Source: Choricystis sp. odSpoLacu1 (Eukaryota > Chlorophyta > Trebouxiophyceae). From it: a DNA stretch of 64,000 nt. Below, piece by piece: positions 10,363-23,344 of this stretch. How positions within the stretch are numbered: position 1 is the stretch's first letter; each line of letters opens with the position of its first letter. The notes under the pieces are model-generated. The model saw only the letters and a program-made list of their open reading frames with translations, was not told the DNA's origin and did no database searches. The stretch spans positions 372,001 to 436,000 of the forward strand of contig OY253661.1 of the NCBI GenBank assembly GCA_958009055.1, given 5' to 3'. The position numbers were made by a program, and so were the translations under genes.

Positions 10363-11780
10363 TCAATCCACCTTCATTGCCGCCGCCGCCGACACAAACC
10401 GGCCCTTGACCCGCGGCCGGCACGCAGCCTGCGCCTTGCGGGCGGCGTACGTGGGGGGCGCGCGCGCGGTGCCCGCGCGCGCGCGCGCGCGCGCTTGTCC
10501 CGCCAGCGCGCCAGCGCGGCGGCGCGCGAGGACGCGGGGCGGGCCAGGCCGGGAAGGCGCATCAACGGGAACTGGGATCCATCGCTGCCGCCGTCGGCCA
10601 GGGATGGCGTGGGCGGCGCCAGCGGCGCGCGCGGTGGCGCGGCCACGCGCGCGGCCGCTGCGCGCGCCACCGCCGCCGCCGCCATGACCGCCGCCGCCCG
10701 GGTGGCCAGCATGGAGGCAATTTCAGGTGGCACGGATGATACGGGCGCGGGATGGGACACGGCCGCGGCGGCGTGGGGGGCGGAGCCCGAGCCCGAGCCC
10801 GAGCCCGACGCGGGGCGGGGCGGCCGCTCGCGCCGCGCGTGGGGGGTGTCTGGCATCCCGCCCCCACTGCCGCCCGACCCCGATCCGCCGCCCCCCGTCG
10901 TGCCTCCACGCTCAGACGAGGACGCGGGCGGGCGGAACCCCGGGGACGCGCCGGAGCGGCCGCTGGAGAGGGAGCGCCCGCGCGGCGTGGTCCGTGCCGG
11001 CGCGCCGGCGTCCACGCCGCCGCACACGGAGCCGCCGTCGGGGTCGACAGGCCAGACAAAGCCAGTGAGGCCAGGCCAAATGAACGCGGGGCCGGCTGGG
11101 GGCGGGAGGCCGCCACCCACGCTGTTGCCGCCGCCCCCGCCGCCGCCGCCGCTGATGCCGCTGCCGCCGCCGCCCATGCCCCAGCGCAGGCCTTCAAGAC
11201 CCGACCCTGCAGACCAGGACGGCATGATGAGGGAGCAGTCGTCCTCGAACGGGAGGGCGGCCGCGGCGGCGGCGGGCGGCGGCGGGGTGGGGGCAGTGAC
11301 CAATGCTGGGGACGCGCCCCCGTGCCCCCCGCCCGCCTCCTTGGCCACGGGCCCGCTCCACGCGCCGTCGCGCGGGCGGCGGGGGGCTCGGCGGCCGCGG
11401 TCGTCGGACGAGAGGGAGGGAGGGGGGGGGGGGGAGGGGCGCGCGCGCCGCGCGGGCGCTGCCGCCGCCGCGCGCGGTCGTCGTTGGCCCTTTTCGCGCC
11501 CGGGAGGTGGGCGTCCGCCCGCCGCCAAGGGGCAGGGGGGCGCCCGACGGCGTGGCGGGCAGCAGGGAGGAGCCGTTGGAGGTGGCGCTGGAGTGTGAGG
11601 GTGGGTTGGTGAGGGTTGGGAGCCAAGCGAGAGAGAGCGCGTGGGCTGGCAAAAAGCAGGCCATGAGCCGGCGCGGGGGGGTGCCGCCCCGCACGCCGCG
11701 TGCGCTGAGCCTGCCACCCTTCCACCCCTCCCACATCACGCAGACCATTCTCGCGCGCCGCACCTGGGGTCGTCGATCAT
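10363..11780 (-). CDS. CCT-domain (CONSTANS/TOC1-type) regulatory protein, frame broken at two simple repeats
   Basis: The CCT motif marks plant regulators of light, clock and flowering responses. Near the C-terminus the frame reads SSRAAALARWRDKR, matching the first CCT helix (REAAL.R+R.KR). Downstream in another frame is TYAARKAQAACRPRVKGRFV, the highly conserved CCT end, followed by 8 residues and a stop at 10363. A (GC)10 repeat (10475-10494) lies between; nine units would join them with a longer Ala/Arg linker than usual. The N-terminus probably starts at 11780 (MIDDPRCGARE), with an intron 11745-11588. That exon is in the frame ATSNGSSLLP and needs a C13 run (11422-11434) shortened by one to continue into LSSDDRGRR and FEDDCSLIMPSWSAGSG. 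The middle is Gly/Pro/Ser low complexity. About 418 aa after both corrections. No B-box or response-regulator domain is visible. Confidence 0.6.
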
Positions 11781-12121
11781 GGTAGTGGGCGGGAGGGCGG
11801 GGGGACGGGGCGAAAAGGCGGGCCGTCGGTGAGATGGGGATGGGGAAGGGTCGGGCGGTCGGAGTCGCCGTCCCGCTGCAAAAAACAAGCGGCAAGGAGC
11901 CTGGATTTATGGGCGAAAATCACGCACACGTCACCGCATGCGCGCTGGTGGGGGCGGTGGGGCGGGCGGGCGGTGTGTGGGGCCCGGCTGGGGGCCCTCA
12001 CCGTTGTTTTGTTCGCGCAGACTGAGCGAAAAAGGCGACCCGCCCTTGAAACTCCTCTCTCGCAGCACTCCTCTCTCGCAGGCTCGCGCGTGTTTGTTTT
12101 TCCCGCTCTCCCTCCAAAAAC
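11781..12121. promoter_or_regulatory. Divergent promoter region (CCT protein / LysA)
   Basis: These 341 bp separate two head-to-head starts. They contain A-tracts near 11880 and 12115, a direct TCTCTCGCAG duplication at 12055-12080, and no coding evidence. Confidence 0.45.
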
Positions 12122-13754
<1,633 letters not shown>

Positions 13755-13856
13755 CGTGAGAGGAGGGAGAGTGATGCAAACGTGGTGATTGTGACTTCAT
13801 TTTCATGAAAAAACGGCGGATACAACAAAAACAACCAGCTTGTTTCCCCTTCCAAC

Positions 13857-15464
13857 TCAAGCGACCTCGTCAGGCGACAGCCGCACCCGCCCCAGGGCCG
13901 CCACGGCGGCCTGCAGCCCGCCCCTCCCACCCCGCCCCCGCCCAAACAGGGCGGCGCGCAGGTGGGAGGGCAGCCCCTCCGCCACAGAGGGGAGTGCGTC
14001 CCTCAGCCGCCCCCCATCCGTGGCAGCCACCGCCACCGGCCACGTGACGCCGTCATAGGGCGCGGAGGCGGGGGAGGCGACCTCGGACGTGGGGGGTGCG
14101 GGAACGTGCGCGTCCACCCAGAGCGGTGCGCGCAGTGTCGACAACACGGCGCGCTGCAGGCCGCTCCACCCGGCAGCCGCGCCGCCACCGCCCGCCACGA
14201 AGGTGACGGATTCCAGGCGAGCCCCCAGCTCGGCGCCCGCGGCCTCCACCTCTGCTGGCGGCAGCGGGGCGCCGCTGGCGTCCACAGCGCACAGTGCGGC
14301 CGCGCCAATCGACACCTCCAGCGCCCGCAGCGCGGGCCACCCGACAGCCGGCCAGACAAGATCGATGGTGGCGCCCTCCCGGTTGGCCCGCCGCCGGGGC
14401 ACATGCAGCGTGAGGGAGGTCAATGAGGCCGCCAGGGAGGGAGGGGCAGCACTGACGGCGCCCATGTCAACCAGCGTCAGCGCCACCAGGCGCCGCGCGG
14501 CCGCCAGCGGGTCCAGGACGGCGGTGGGGGGGCCAGTGGAGGACGCCCAGTGCGTCACCGTCAACGAGGTCAGGCAGTCGGCCAGCCAGACGGGGTGCAG
14601 GGAGGCGGCGAGCGGGAGCGCGGTCGCGGGCTGCAGCATCGAGAGGGCCACATCCACGCGCCGGCGCGGGGGCGGCCCCAGCACGCCCCCGCCAACCTGG
14701 CCAACGCTCACGTCCAGGGACGCCAGGTCCGGCAGGTCGGCCAGCAACGCGGCCACGAGGGCCCTGCGCGTCGGCGCTGACGCGTCGTCGCGCGAGCGCA
14801 CGCGCGTCAGTGTGGCCGGCAGCGGGGGCCGGGCGCCGCCGCCGTCCACCGTCAGCCCCCCCCGTATGTCCAGCGCGCGCAGGGCGGGGGTGAGGGTCGG
14901 CAACGCCAGCGCCGCGACGTCCGCGGGGTGGAGGCGCGGCGTCGTCAACGGCGACGCGTGGCACGCGTCCAGCGCCAGGGACGTGACCCCCGTCAAACTC
15001 ACGCCCGTCGCATCCGGGCGCCCGCCATGCACCCCCAGGTGGCGCAGGGCGGGGGGGGAGGGGGGCAGCCAGGCCGCGAGCGCGAGGGACGGCAACGGCG
15101 CGCCACTCGACGCGGACGGCAGGCAGACGTCCAGGCGCGCCAAGCGTGGGGCGGCGCCGCTGGCCAGCAGGGCCGCAATGATGGACGCCCCGCCGTCGCT
15201 GACACCAGCCGACCGCGGACGCCTGGACCATGGCACGTCCACCCACAGCTGCGTCAGCGCGGCCGCTCGGTCACCCGTCGCGAGCCACGCGGCCGCCCCC
15301 GGCGTCGCCCGCAGTCGCACGCTGGATGGAGCCAGCGCCCGCACCGTGTCCGCCAGCGACCTGCACGTCAACGCCAGGCAGGCGGCGTCGGTGGGGGTGA
15401 GGCCACCGACGTCGACGACGCACTGCAGCGCATCGAGGTGAAGGTCTGGCAGGGAGGCCGGCAT
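13857..15464 (-). CDS. Leucine-rich-repeat protein with F-box-like N-terminus
   Basis: A single exon of 535 codons beginning MPASLPDLHLDALQCVVD at 15464. The first 45 residues (LPDLHLDALQCVVDVGGLTPTDAACLALTCRSLADTVR) follow the F-box layout, LP.....+.......D...L..TCR.+...v, so it may be a substrate adaptor of an SCF ubiquitin ligase. The rest has irregular leucine-rich units such as LARLDVCLP, LRHLGVHGG, VTSLALDACH, LRALDIRGG and LASLDVSVG, spaced 25-35 residues apart. The frame is open further upstream, but without plausible coding character, so I chose the ATG that starts the F-box. It converges on LysA (103 bp between stops) and diverges from ceramide synthase. No substrate is predictable. 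Confidence 0.62.
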   Translation of the reverse strand: MPASLPDLHLDALQCVVDVGGLTPTDAACLALTCRSLADTVRALAPSSVRLRATPGAAAWLATGDRAAALTQLWVDVPWSRRPRSAGVSDGGASIIAALLASGAAPRLARLDVCLPSASSGAPLPSLALAAWLPPSPPALRHLGVHGGRPDATGVSLTGVTSLALDACHASPLTTPRLHPADVAALALPTLTPALRALDIRGGLTVDGGGARPPLPATLTRVRSRDDASAPTRRALVAALLADLPDLASLDVSVGQVGGGVLGPPPRRRVDVALSMLQPATALPLAASLHPVWLADCLTSLTVTHWASSTGPPTAVLDPLAAARRLVALTLVDMGAVSAAPPSLAASLTSLTLHVPRRRANREGATIDLVWPAVGWPALRALEVSIGAAALCAVDASGAPLPPAEVEAAGAELGARLESVTFVAGGGGAAAGWSGLQRAVLSTLRAPLWVDAHVPAPPTSEVASPASAPYDGVTWPVAVAATDGGRLRDALPSVAEGLPSHLRAALFGRGRGGRGGLQAAVAALGRVRLSPDEVA

Positions 15465-15666
15465 CGCGGCCTGGCCAACCTGCTGGCTTATATGCGCGCT
15501 CTGTGTGTGTTCTGGACGCTGGAAAGGGTGCGCCGCCCCGCGCCAAACGCTGCGGGGTTTGTTCAATGCCTCGCCAAAAAATGGTGGTTGCTGTTTTTTT
15601 TTTTGTCGTCTGCATTCACTTTTCTTGTTTTGCGCTCGCCAAAAAAACTCCTCCCCCAAAAAGACC

Positions 15667-16998
15667 ATGGCCGCCGGCCTTGCCGCACTGTGGCCCCGCG
15701 CCTGGGCCCGCCCTCGCGGGCCGCCCTCTCCCCCTCGCCTGAACGCGCGGTCGCTGGCGCGCGACGGGGCAGTCTTGGCTGGTGCGTGTCTGAAGGAGCG
15801 AGCAACCCTCTCTACCTGACCGGAACTGTAGACTGTGTCGGCGACGCTGCGAGATGGGGCGCGTGCGAGGCCGGGCGGGAGCGCGCCGGCCCCACTAACC
15901 GACACAATGCCAATCCCTCCTCCCATCACAGCCCTCGTGGCCCTCGTGCCCGCCCTGCGCTACGTGCTGCACGTGCTGGTGTATGAGGTGAGATAGTGCG
16001 ATGGTGTTGGACAGGTGCTGGGGCGGAGGACTCGTCGCGCTCCTCTCACCTTCCCCTTTCCTCTCAGCCCGTCGCGCGCGCTGTGCTGGCCACGCCCGCC
16101 CCCAAGGGCGGCCGCCCCCGCCCCTGCACCCCCGCCGACGCGAGGGAGAGGCGGGTGCAAAAGTTTTGCGAGTCGGCGTGGAAGGTGAGAAAGGAAGGGT
16201 GTTGGAAAAGGCAGGCGTGTTTTTGCGTTCTGCGTTTCCACCACCCCACAAATCACCCCTCTCCCCACTCCCCACCCCCCACAGCTGACCATCTACATCG
16301 CCCTGCTGGCCACCGGTGTCGCTGCCCTGGCCACCGAGCCCTGGATCACCTCCCCGGCCGACCTCTGGCGCGGCTGGCCCCACACAAGGGCGCTGCCCCC
16401 GCGCCTCGCTGTGTACTACCTCGCCGAAGCCGCCTTCTACGGCGCCTCCACCTTCATGCTGCTGTGGTGGGAGGTGCGACGCGCCGACTTCCGCGCCATG
16501 CTAACCCACCACCTGGTCACGTGCGCGTTGATCGCGGGGTCGCACGTGGGGCGGTACCACCGCGCCGGCGCGATCGTCATGCTGCTGCACGACCCGTCCG
16601 ACGTGCTGCTGGAGGCCGCCAAGCTGGCGTCCTACGCCGGGTGGCACGGCCTGGCCGGCTGCCTGTTCTGCGGGCTGGCGGCGTCGTGGGCGGTGCTGCG
16701 GCTGGCGGCCCTGCCCCGCGTCGTGCGCTCCGCGGTGGTCGACGCGCCGCTCATCCTCGGCGGCCCCCCCGCCGGCTCCCGCCCGCTGGCTGCCGCCCTG
16801 TGCCTGCTGGTGGGGCTGCACGCCTACTGGTTTGGCCTGATTGTCAGGGTGGGGGTGCACAGCGTGGCGGGGCGTGGGTTGAGGGACGCGCGCGAGGCGG
16901 ACGAAAATGAGGCGCACGATGCGACGGCGGCTGTGGCGGCTGCGGCTGCTGCCAAGGCGCCGGCGCGGCGGTCGATCCGGGCGCGCAAGGCGCGGTGA
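15667..16998 (+). CDS. LAG1: Ceramide synthase (TLC / LAG1 family)
   Basis: ER membrane enzyme that N-acylates sphingoid bases with acyl-CoA. Three later exons are clear: 15932-15987, 16068-16184 and 16285-16998. The preferred first exon is 15667-15781 (AGACCATGG context, 38 codons and one base), joined in phase to RYVLHVLVYE. A shorter start at 15907, reading through the first acceptor in the same frame, is the alternative. Family motifs: KFCESAWK before the TLC domain, FRAMLTHHLVT (Lag1p HH motif) and HDPSDVLLEAAKLASY. Five or six hydrophobic segments are visible. The tail is Ala-rich and basic (ARRSIRARKAR), probably cytosolic. About 333 aa. Intron 1 holds a CCAAT element at 15910. Confidence 0.85.
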
Positions 16999-17224
16999 GA
17001 CACAGCACCATTTCTTCTTGCGTGCGTGTGTGTGTTTTAGTTTCTTTTTGGTCGCGTTCCCCTCTCCCAACGTTTCCCCTCCCTTTCCGGGGTGTATCCC
17101 TCCTCCCTCTCTCCTCATCCCACCACACACACACGCACACACTTTCGTTTTCTTTTATCTTTCCACCGTGAAACACCAATGAAGAGAGACGTCACACACA
17201 CAATCACACCGTCTCTCCTCTTTT

Positions 17225-18560
<1,336 letters not shown>

Positions 18561-18663
18561 TCACGATCGGGGGGCGCGAGGGAGGCGGGAGAGGGCGGGG
18601 AAGAGTGAGAAACGAGAGACCGACATCGCCGACACTCTTTCGCGCATCGAACAAAAGAAGGCC

Positions 18664-19343
18664 ATGGACCTACCGCCCCTGCCGCCGCACCTCACCCTGC
18701 GCACACTGGAAGCAGCCGACTTTGATAAAGGTGTGGTGGTGGAAGTGTGGGGGGACGCGTGAGAAGGGCGTGTGGTCGTGTGCACATCGCACGATGCGTC
18801 GGCCTCTCTCACCTCTGCGCCCCTTCCCTCTCCCACACACAGGCTTCCTGCAGCTGCTGGCCCAGTTGACCGTGGTGGGCGACGTGTCCCGCTCTGCGTT
18901 TGAGGGTGCGTGTGTTGGCTGGAAACGACGAGAAAAAACGAAGACGAGAAAAAAATGCGCCCCTGTGAACCACCCCCACCCCCACACCCCGCCCTGCAAA
19001 CCACACAGCCCGCCTGGCCGAGATCAACGCCAACCCCAACCACACCGTGTTTGTCGTGGAGGACGCGTCCAAGACTCCCGCCGCGATTGTCGGCGCTTCC
19101 ACTCTCCTCATCGAACGCAAGTTCATTCGGGCCGCGTCGTCCGCCGCCCACATCGAGGACGTTGTGGTCGACGCCACCGTGCGGGGGCAGAAGCTGGGGG
19201 CGAGGCTGGTGGGGGCGTGCGCGGAGGCGGCGCGCGGGGCGGGGTGCTACAAAGTGATTCTTGATTGCTCCGAGGCCAACGTCCCGTTCTACGAAAAGTG
19301 TGGCCTGGTCAGGAAGGAGGTGCAGATGGTCCAGTACTTGTGA
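18664..19343 (+). CDS. GNA1: Glucosamine 6-phosphate N-acetyltransferase (GNAT)
   Basis: Acetylates glucosamine-6-phosphate with acetyl-CoA in the UDP-GlcNAc pathway that feeds N-glycans and GPI anchors. Three exons (18664-18730, 18843-18905, 19009-19343) give 154 aa, the normal size. Exon 1 has LPPHLTLRTLEAADFDKG and exon 2 FLQLLAQLTVVGDVS, the family N-terminus. Exon 3 has HIEDVVVDATVRGQKLGARL, with the acetyl-CoA pyrophosphate loop (R/Q-G-x-x-x-G), then YKVILDCSEANVPFYEKCGL, the GNA1 catalytic Tyr region. The start at 18664 is the only one that gives the full N-terminus. Splice phases agree (phase 1 at both junctions). Confidence 0.92.
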
Positions 19344-19625
19344 AAGGGAGAAGGGTGGTTTGTTATGTGTGTAGATCGAGTTTGGAGAGGAAAAGATAGA
19401 GGCTTCAAAGAGAGAGAGGCAGAATGAAGCCGGCAGTCCGAGTCGAGTTTTCTCTTCTTTCCGCGCGCAGCGTCCTGCCCCCACGCGCGCTTCCCACACA
19501 CTCTCCGCGCTCCACGCGCACCAGCCTTCGTCCCTTTTCCTACCGCCGAGGGCGCACGTGCGGGCGCCGCCGTCCAAACCCTGCTCGCCCGCGCGCGTAT
19601 CGCACTTTCCTCCCGTCGCGAAGAA

Positions 19626-20644
19626 ATGAACATCTTCCGCCTCGCCGGCGACGGCACGCACCTGCTGTCCTTTGTGGTGCTGCTGCTCAAGATCCTGGCG
19701 ACGCGGTCATGTCGAGGTGAGAGGGAGGGAAGGGGGGGAGGGAGGGGGAGAAAAAAAAAAAAACACAGCCGCGATTGGCGTCAAAGCAATCTTTTTCGCG
19801 CTCGCGATGCGCTCTTGCCCCGCCACGCGAAGCGTGGCAACACGGCGTGTGCATCCCTGGCCTCTGCTGTGTGCAGCGAATGAGGGCTGGCGGGGGCGAG
19901 AGCAGGCAATCGACACCCGATCCCCAACCTTTTATTTTCCCTCCTTCCCTCCTTCCAGGCATCTCCCTCAAGACGCAGGAGCTCTACACCCTCGTCTTTG
20001 TGTGCCGCTACCTGGACCTGTTCACACGGTGAGAGAGAGAGTGTGTGTGTGTGTGGAAGTTGTTTTGTGTTTGGGTTGCTTTTCACCTTTCCTCCTGCGC
20101 TCGACTCGCGCTCACTCTTCCCCCTCCCCCACCCCAACCCCACCCCACCTACTCCAGCTACGTCTCCTTCTACAATTCAGCCATGAAGCTCATCTTCCTG
20201 GGGTGCTCCTTTGCCATTCTGTACCAGATGCGCGGCGCACGTGGCGTCAAACAAACGTACGACGCGGCGCACGACACCTTCCGCGTCTCCTTCCTCATCG
20301 GGCCGTGCGCCCTGCTGGCTCTGGCCACCACGGCGGACCGGTCGCCCATGGAGCTGTTGTGGACGTTTAGCATTTGGTTGGAGGCGGTGGCCATTCTGCC
20401 CCAACTCGTCCTCCTCCAGCGCACAGGCAACGTGGACAACCTGACGGGGCACTACGTCGCCCTGCTGGGCTCCTACCGCGCCCTCTACCTGCTCAACTGG
20501 GTGTGGCGGTTTGCAACGGAGCCTGGGTACAGGGCGCCCACCGCGTGGATCGCGGGCGCGCTGCAGACGGGGCTGTACGTCGACTTTTTCTACTACTACG
20601 CCCGCGCGTGGCGCAACAATGAGAAGCTGCACTTGCCAGCGTGA
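19626..20644 (+). CDS. ERD2: ER lumen protein-retaining (KDEL/HDEL) receptor
   Basis: Seven-helix Golgi receptor that returns K/HDEL proteins to the ER. Exons 19626-19716, 19959-20028 and 20158-20644 give exactly 215 aa, as in plant ERD2. MNIFRLAGDGTHLLSFVVLLLKI opens the first helix; GISLKTQELY and FVCRYLDL in exon 2 are ligand-pocket signatures; later TFSIWLEAVAILPQLVLLQRTG and GHYVALLGSYRALYLLNW are near-invariant. The C-terminus YYYARAWRNNEKLHLPA keeps the Lys/Leu COPI-sorting region. Intron 1 contains an A13 tract at 19751-19763 and an inverted CCAAT at 19774. It is tandem to GNA1 and CYP51. Confidence 0.96.
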
Positions 20645-20960
20645 GTGAGGGTGGGTTGGTGGGTTGGAACTGAGGGGAAACACACACAGGGGGAAACGGT
20701 TTGTAGAGGCAGCGGCGATCGTTCGTCAACACGCAGCTTTTTTTCTTTTTTATGAATGTTTTTTTTTCCCTTGCCTTTGGGGAAGAGGAACAACGCACTT
20801 GCAAACCAAACGAAATCAATCACGTGGGGAGGAATCGACGGCGGAGAAGAGGGCGAAAGGTCTGTTTCTTCTTTGTTCGCGTCCACACTCCTCGACGGCT
20901 GCTCGCGCTCGTGTGTGTGCCAGCGCCCGCTCCCGCTCCTCCACCCCTCCTCCCTCCGAG
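20645..20960. other. Tandem intergenic region ERD2 / CYP51
   Basis: These 316 bp hold the ERD2 3' UTR and the CYP51 promoter. T-rich blocks occur at 20738-20770. No gene or RNA is recognised. Confidence 0.45.
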
Positions 20961-21110
20961 ATGGACCCCCTCTCCATTCTGCTGCTGGTGGCGGTCGCGT
21001 TGGCTGCCGCCGTCGTGGCCCGCCTGGCGTCGCAGACGGTGCTGCGCGGCGCCAAGCCGCCCGTCTTCGAGGGGGTGCCCTTTGTGGGCGGCCTGCTGGC
21101 GTTTGCCAGG

Positions 21111-21158
<48 letters not shown>

Positions 21159-23197
21159 AGCAGCAGGGGAGGGTGTGTGAAGGGAGAGACCGCGGCCCCC
21201 ACCCCCGCATTGCGGAGCGTCGACGGTCGACGGTCGGGCAGCGGTCTCGGCTCTCCTCCGCCCCCGCCCCGCCTCCCAGCCTCCTGGCTGGCACGCTCTG
21301 CCTGCTGAGTGAAAGCTGGGCTCACGCAGCACGTATGGCCGGGCTCACGGTGCCCAAGATCGGGCGGACCAAGCACACCGCGCGGCAGCGCTCCGCGCGT
21401 CGGGCGCCGGTCGCGCGACGGCGCGGTTTTTGTTCCCACCCCTCCCTCCATTTCCCCCCCCGCCCCCAATCCCCACCAGGGCCCCATGAACCTCATGCAC
21501 GACGCCTACACCACCAAGGGCGAAGTCTTCACCGTGCCCGTCCTGCACAAGCGCATCACCTTCCTGATCGGCCCCCACGTGTCGCCCCACTTCTTCAAGG
21601 CCTCCGACGACGACATGTCCCAGAAAGAGGTGTACGAGTTCAACGTGCCCACCTTTGGTCCGGGCGTCGTCTTCGACGTCGACCACAAGACGCGCGCGGA
21701 GCAGTTTCGTTTCTTCGGCGACGCGCTCAAAACCGCGCGCCTCGAAAAATACGTCCCCCAGTTTGTCGCCGAGGCGCGCGCCTACTTTGCGCAGTGGGGG
21801 GAGGAAGGCGTCGTCGACCTGAAGGACGCCCTGGCCGAGCTGACCGTCATGACGGCGGCGAGAACGCTGCTGGGTGAGTGCTTGAGAGAGGGGTGAAGGT
21901 GAGGGTGGGTGTGCGAAAAAAAAAGGTGTTTTCGTTCGCTGTTGCCTCCCTCCCCCGCAACACACACACACACATCCGCGCGCCCCTGTTAATCCCGCGC
22001 GTCCGGCTGTCTTTTACCCAAGCCACGCGCGTTTCAGATGAGGGCGCACAGTGAATCCGCGGGGGTATTTTCGCTGACGGACACGCCCTTTTTTTCAATC
22101 CTCGCGTGATCTTCTGATAGTGACCTGACCGCACATTTCTTGTTCTTTGCCCCCTCTCCACACACAGGCCGCGAAGTGCGGGAACGCATGTTCACCCGCG
22201 TCACCGCCCTCTTCCACGACCTGGACGCGGGGATGCTCCCCATCTCCGTCCTCTTCCCCTACGCCCCGATCGCCGCCCACCGCCGCCGCGACGCCGCCCG
22301 CGCCGAACTCGCACAAGTCTTCGCCGCCGTCATCGCGGCCAGGCGTGCGTCCGGCGCGGCGGAGGACGACATTCTGCAGTCCTTCATCGATGCTCACTAC
22401 ACGCCCAACACGCACGGCGGGCGCGCGCTGACGGATGACGAGATTACAGGCATGCTGATCGCCACCCTGTTTGCGGGGCAGCACACGTCGTCCATCACGT
22501 CGGCGTGGACAGGGTACCTGATGCTGGCGCACAAGGACAGTGCTTTGACGCCCGCCGTCGATGAACAGCGCGCGGCCCTCGCTAAACACGGCGACACGCT
22601 CGACGCCTCCGTCCTCAACTCGCTGGACAAGCTGCACCTCAACATCCAGGAAGCCATCCGCATGCACCCTCCCCTGATCATGCTGCTGCGCCTGGCCAAG
22701 AAACCGTTCACCGTGACCACATCGAAAGGGGAGTCTTATACTGTCCCTGCCGGCGACACCGTGTTCGCGTCCCCCGCCTTCTCCCACCGCCTGCCCCACG
22801 TGTTTGACAAGCCCGACACCTACGACCCGTCCCGCTTTGCGGCGCCGAGGGAGGAGGACAAGGCGCGCCCTTTCTCCTACATCGGTTTCGGTGGCGGCCG
22901 CCACGGGTGCATGGGCACCAACTTTGCGTTCCTGCAGATCAAGGCCATCTGGTCGGTGCTGCTGCGCGAGTTTGAGATGGAGCTGGTGGACCCGCTGCCC
23001 GAGGTGAGGAAGGAGTTTGGAAGAAAGGGGGGCGTGGGTGTGTGCTGCGTCTGCTCTTTGTTTCGTTCACGCGCCTCTCACACACAAACCACCCGCCTCC
23101 CTTCCCACAGCCCGACTTTGACTCCCTGGTCGTCGGCCCCAAGTCGTGCCGCGTGCGCTACCGCCGGCGCAAGCTGGCGCCGGCGGGCAAGGCTTGA
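20961..23197 (+). CDS. CYP51: Sterol 14-alpha-demethylase (CYP51, obtusifoliol type)
   Basis: ER cytochrome P450 removing the sterol 14-alpha-methyl group. Exons 20961-21110, 21480-21873, 22168-23003 and 23111-23197 give 488 aa. Residues 1-25 are a hydrophobic anchor. CYP51 features in order: GPMNLMHDAYTTKGEVFTVP, GPGVVFDVD with the B-C loop, I-helix LFAGQHTSSITSAW (acidic/alcohol pair replaced by His-Thr as is normal for CYP51), ExxR in EAIRMHPPL, PERF-like DPSRFAAPREED, and heme loop FGGGRHGCMG with the ligand Cys. In the heme loop HGC replaces the common HRC. Intron 1 has a (GT)20 microsatellite right after the donor. Splice phases agree throughout. Confidence 0.96.
21115..21155 (+). repeat. 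(GT)n microsatellite in CYP51 intron 1
   Basis: About twenty uninterrupted GT units directly follow the intron donor. It supplies many alternative GT dinucleotides but only the first fits the exon phase. Confidence 0.9.
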
Positions 23198-23344
23198 AAG
23201 AGATGAGAGATGAGAGACACGCAAAACGAGAGACCCCCCACGACCCCCCACATACCTTTTTCCAACTATGCAAAAACGAAAGAATGGCGTTGGATTTTTT
23301 GCACAATCCGTGAGATTGTCTTTTACACACCACTTTTTTTCTGA

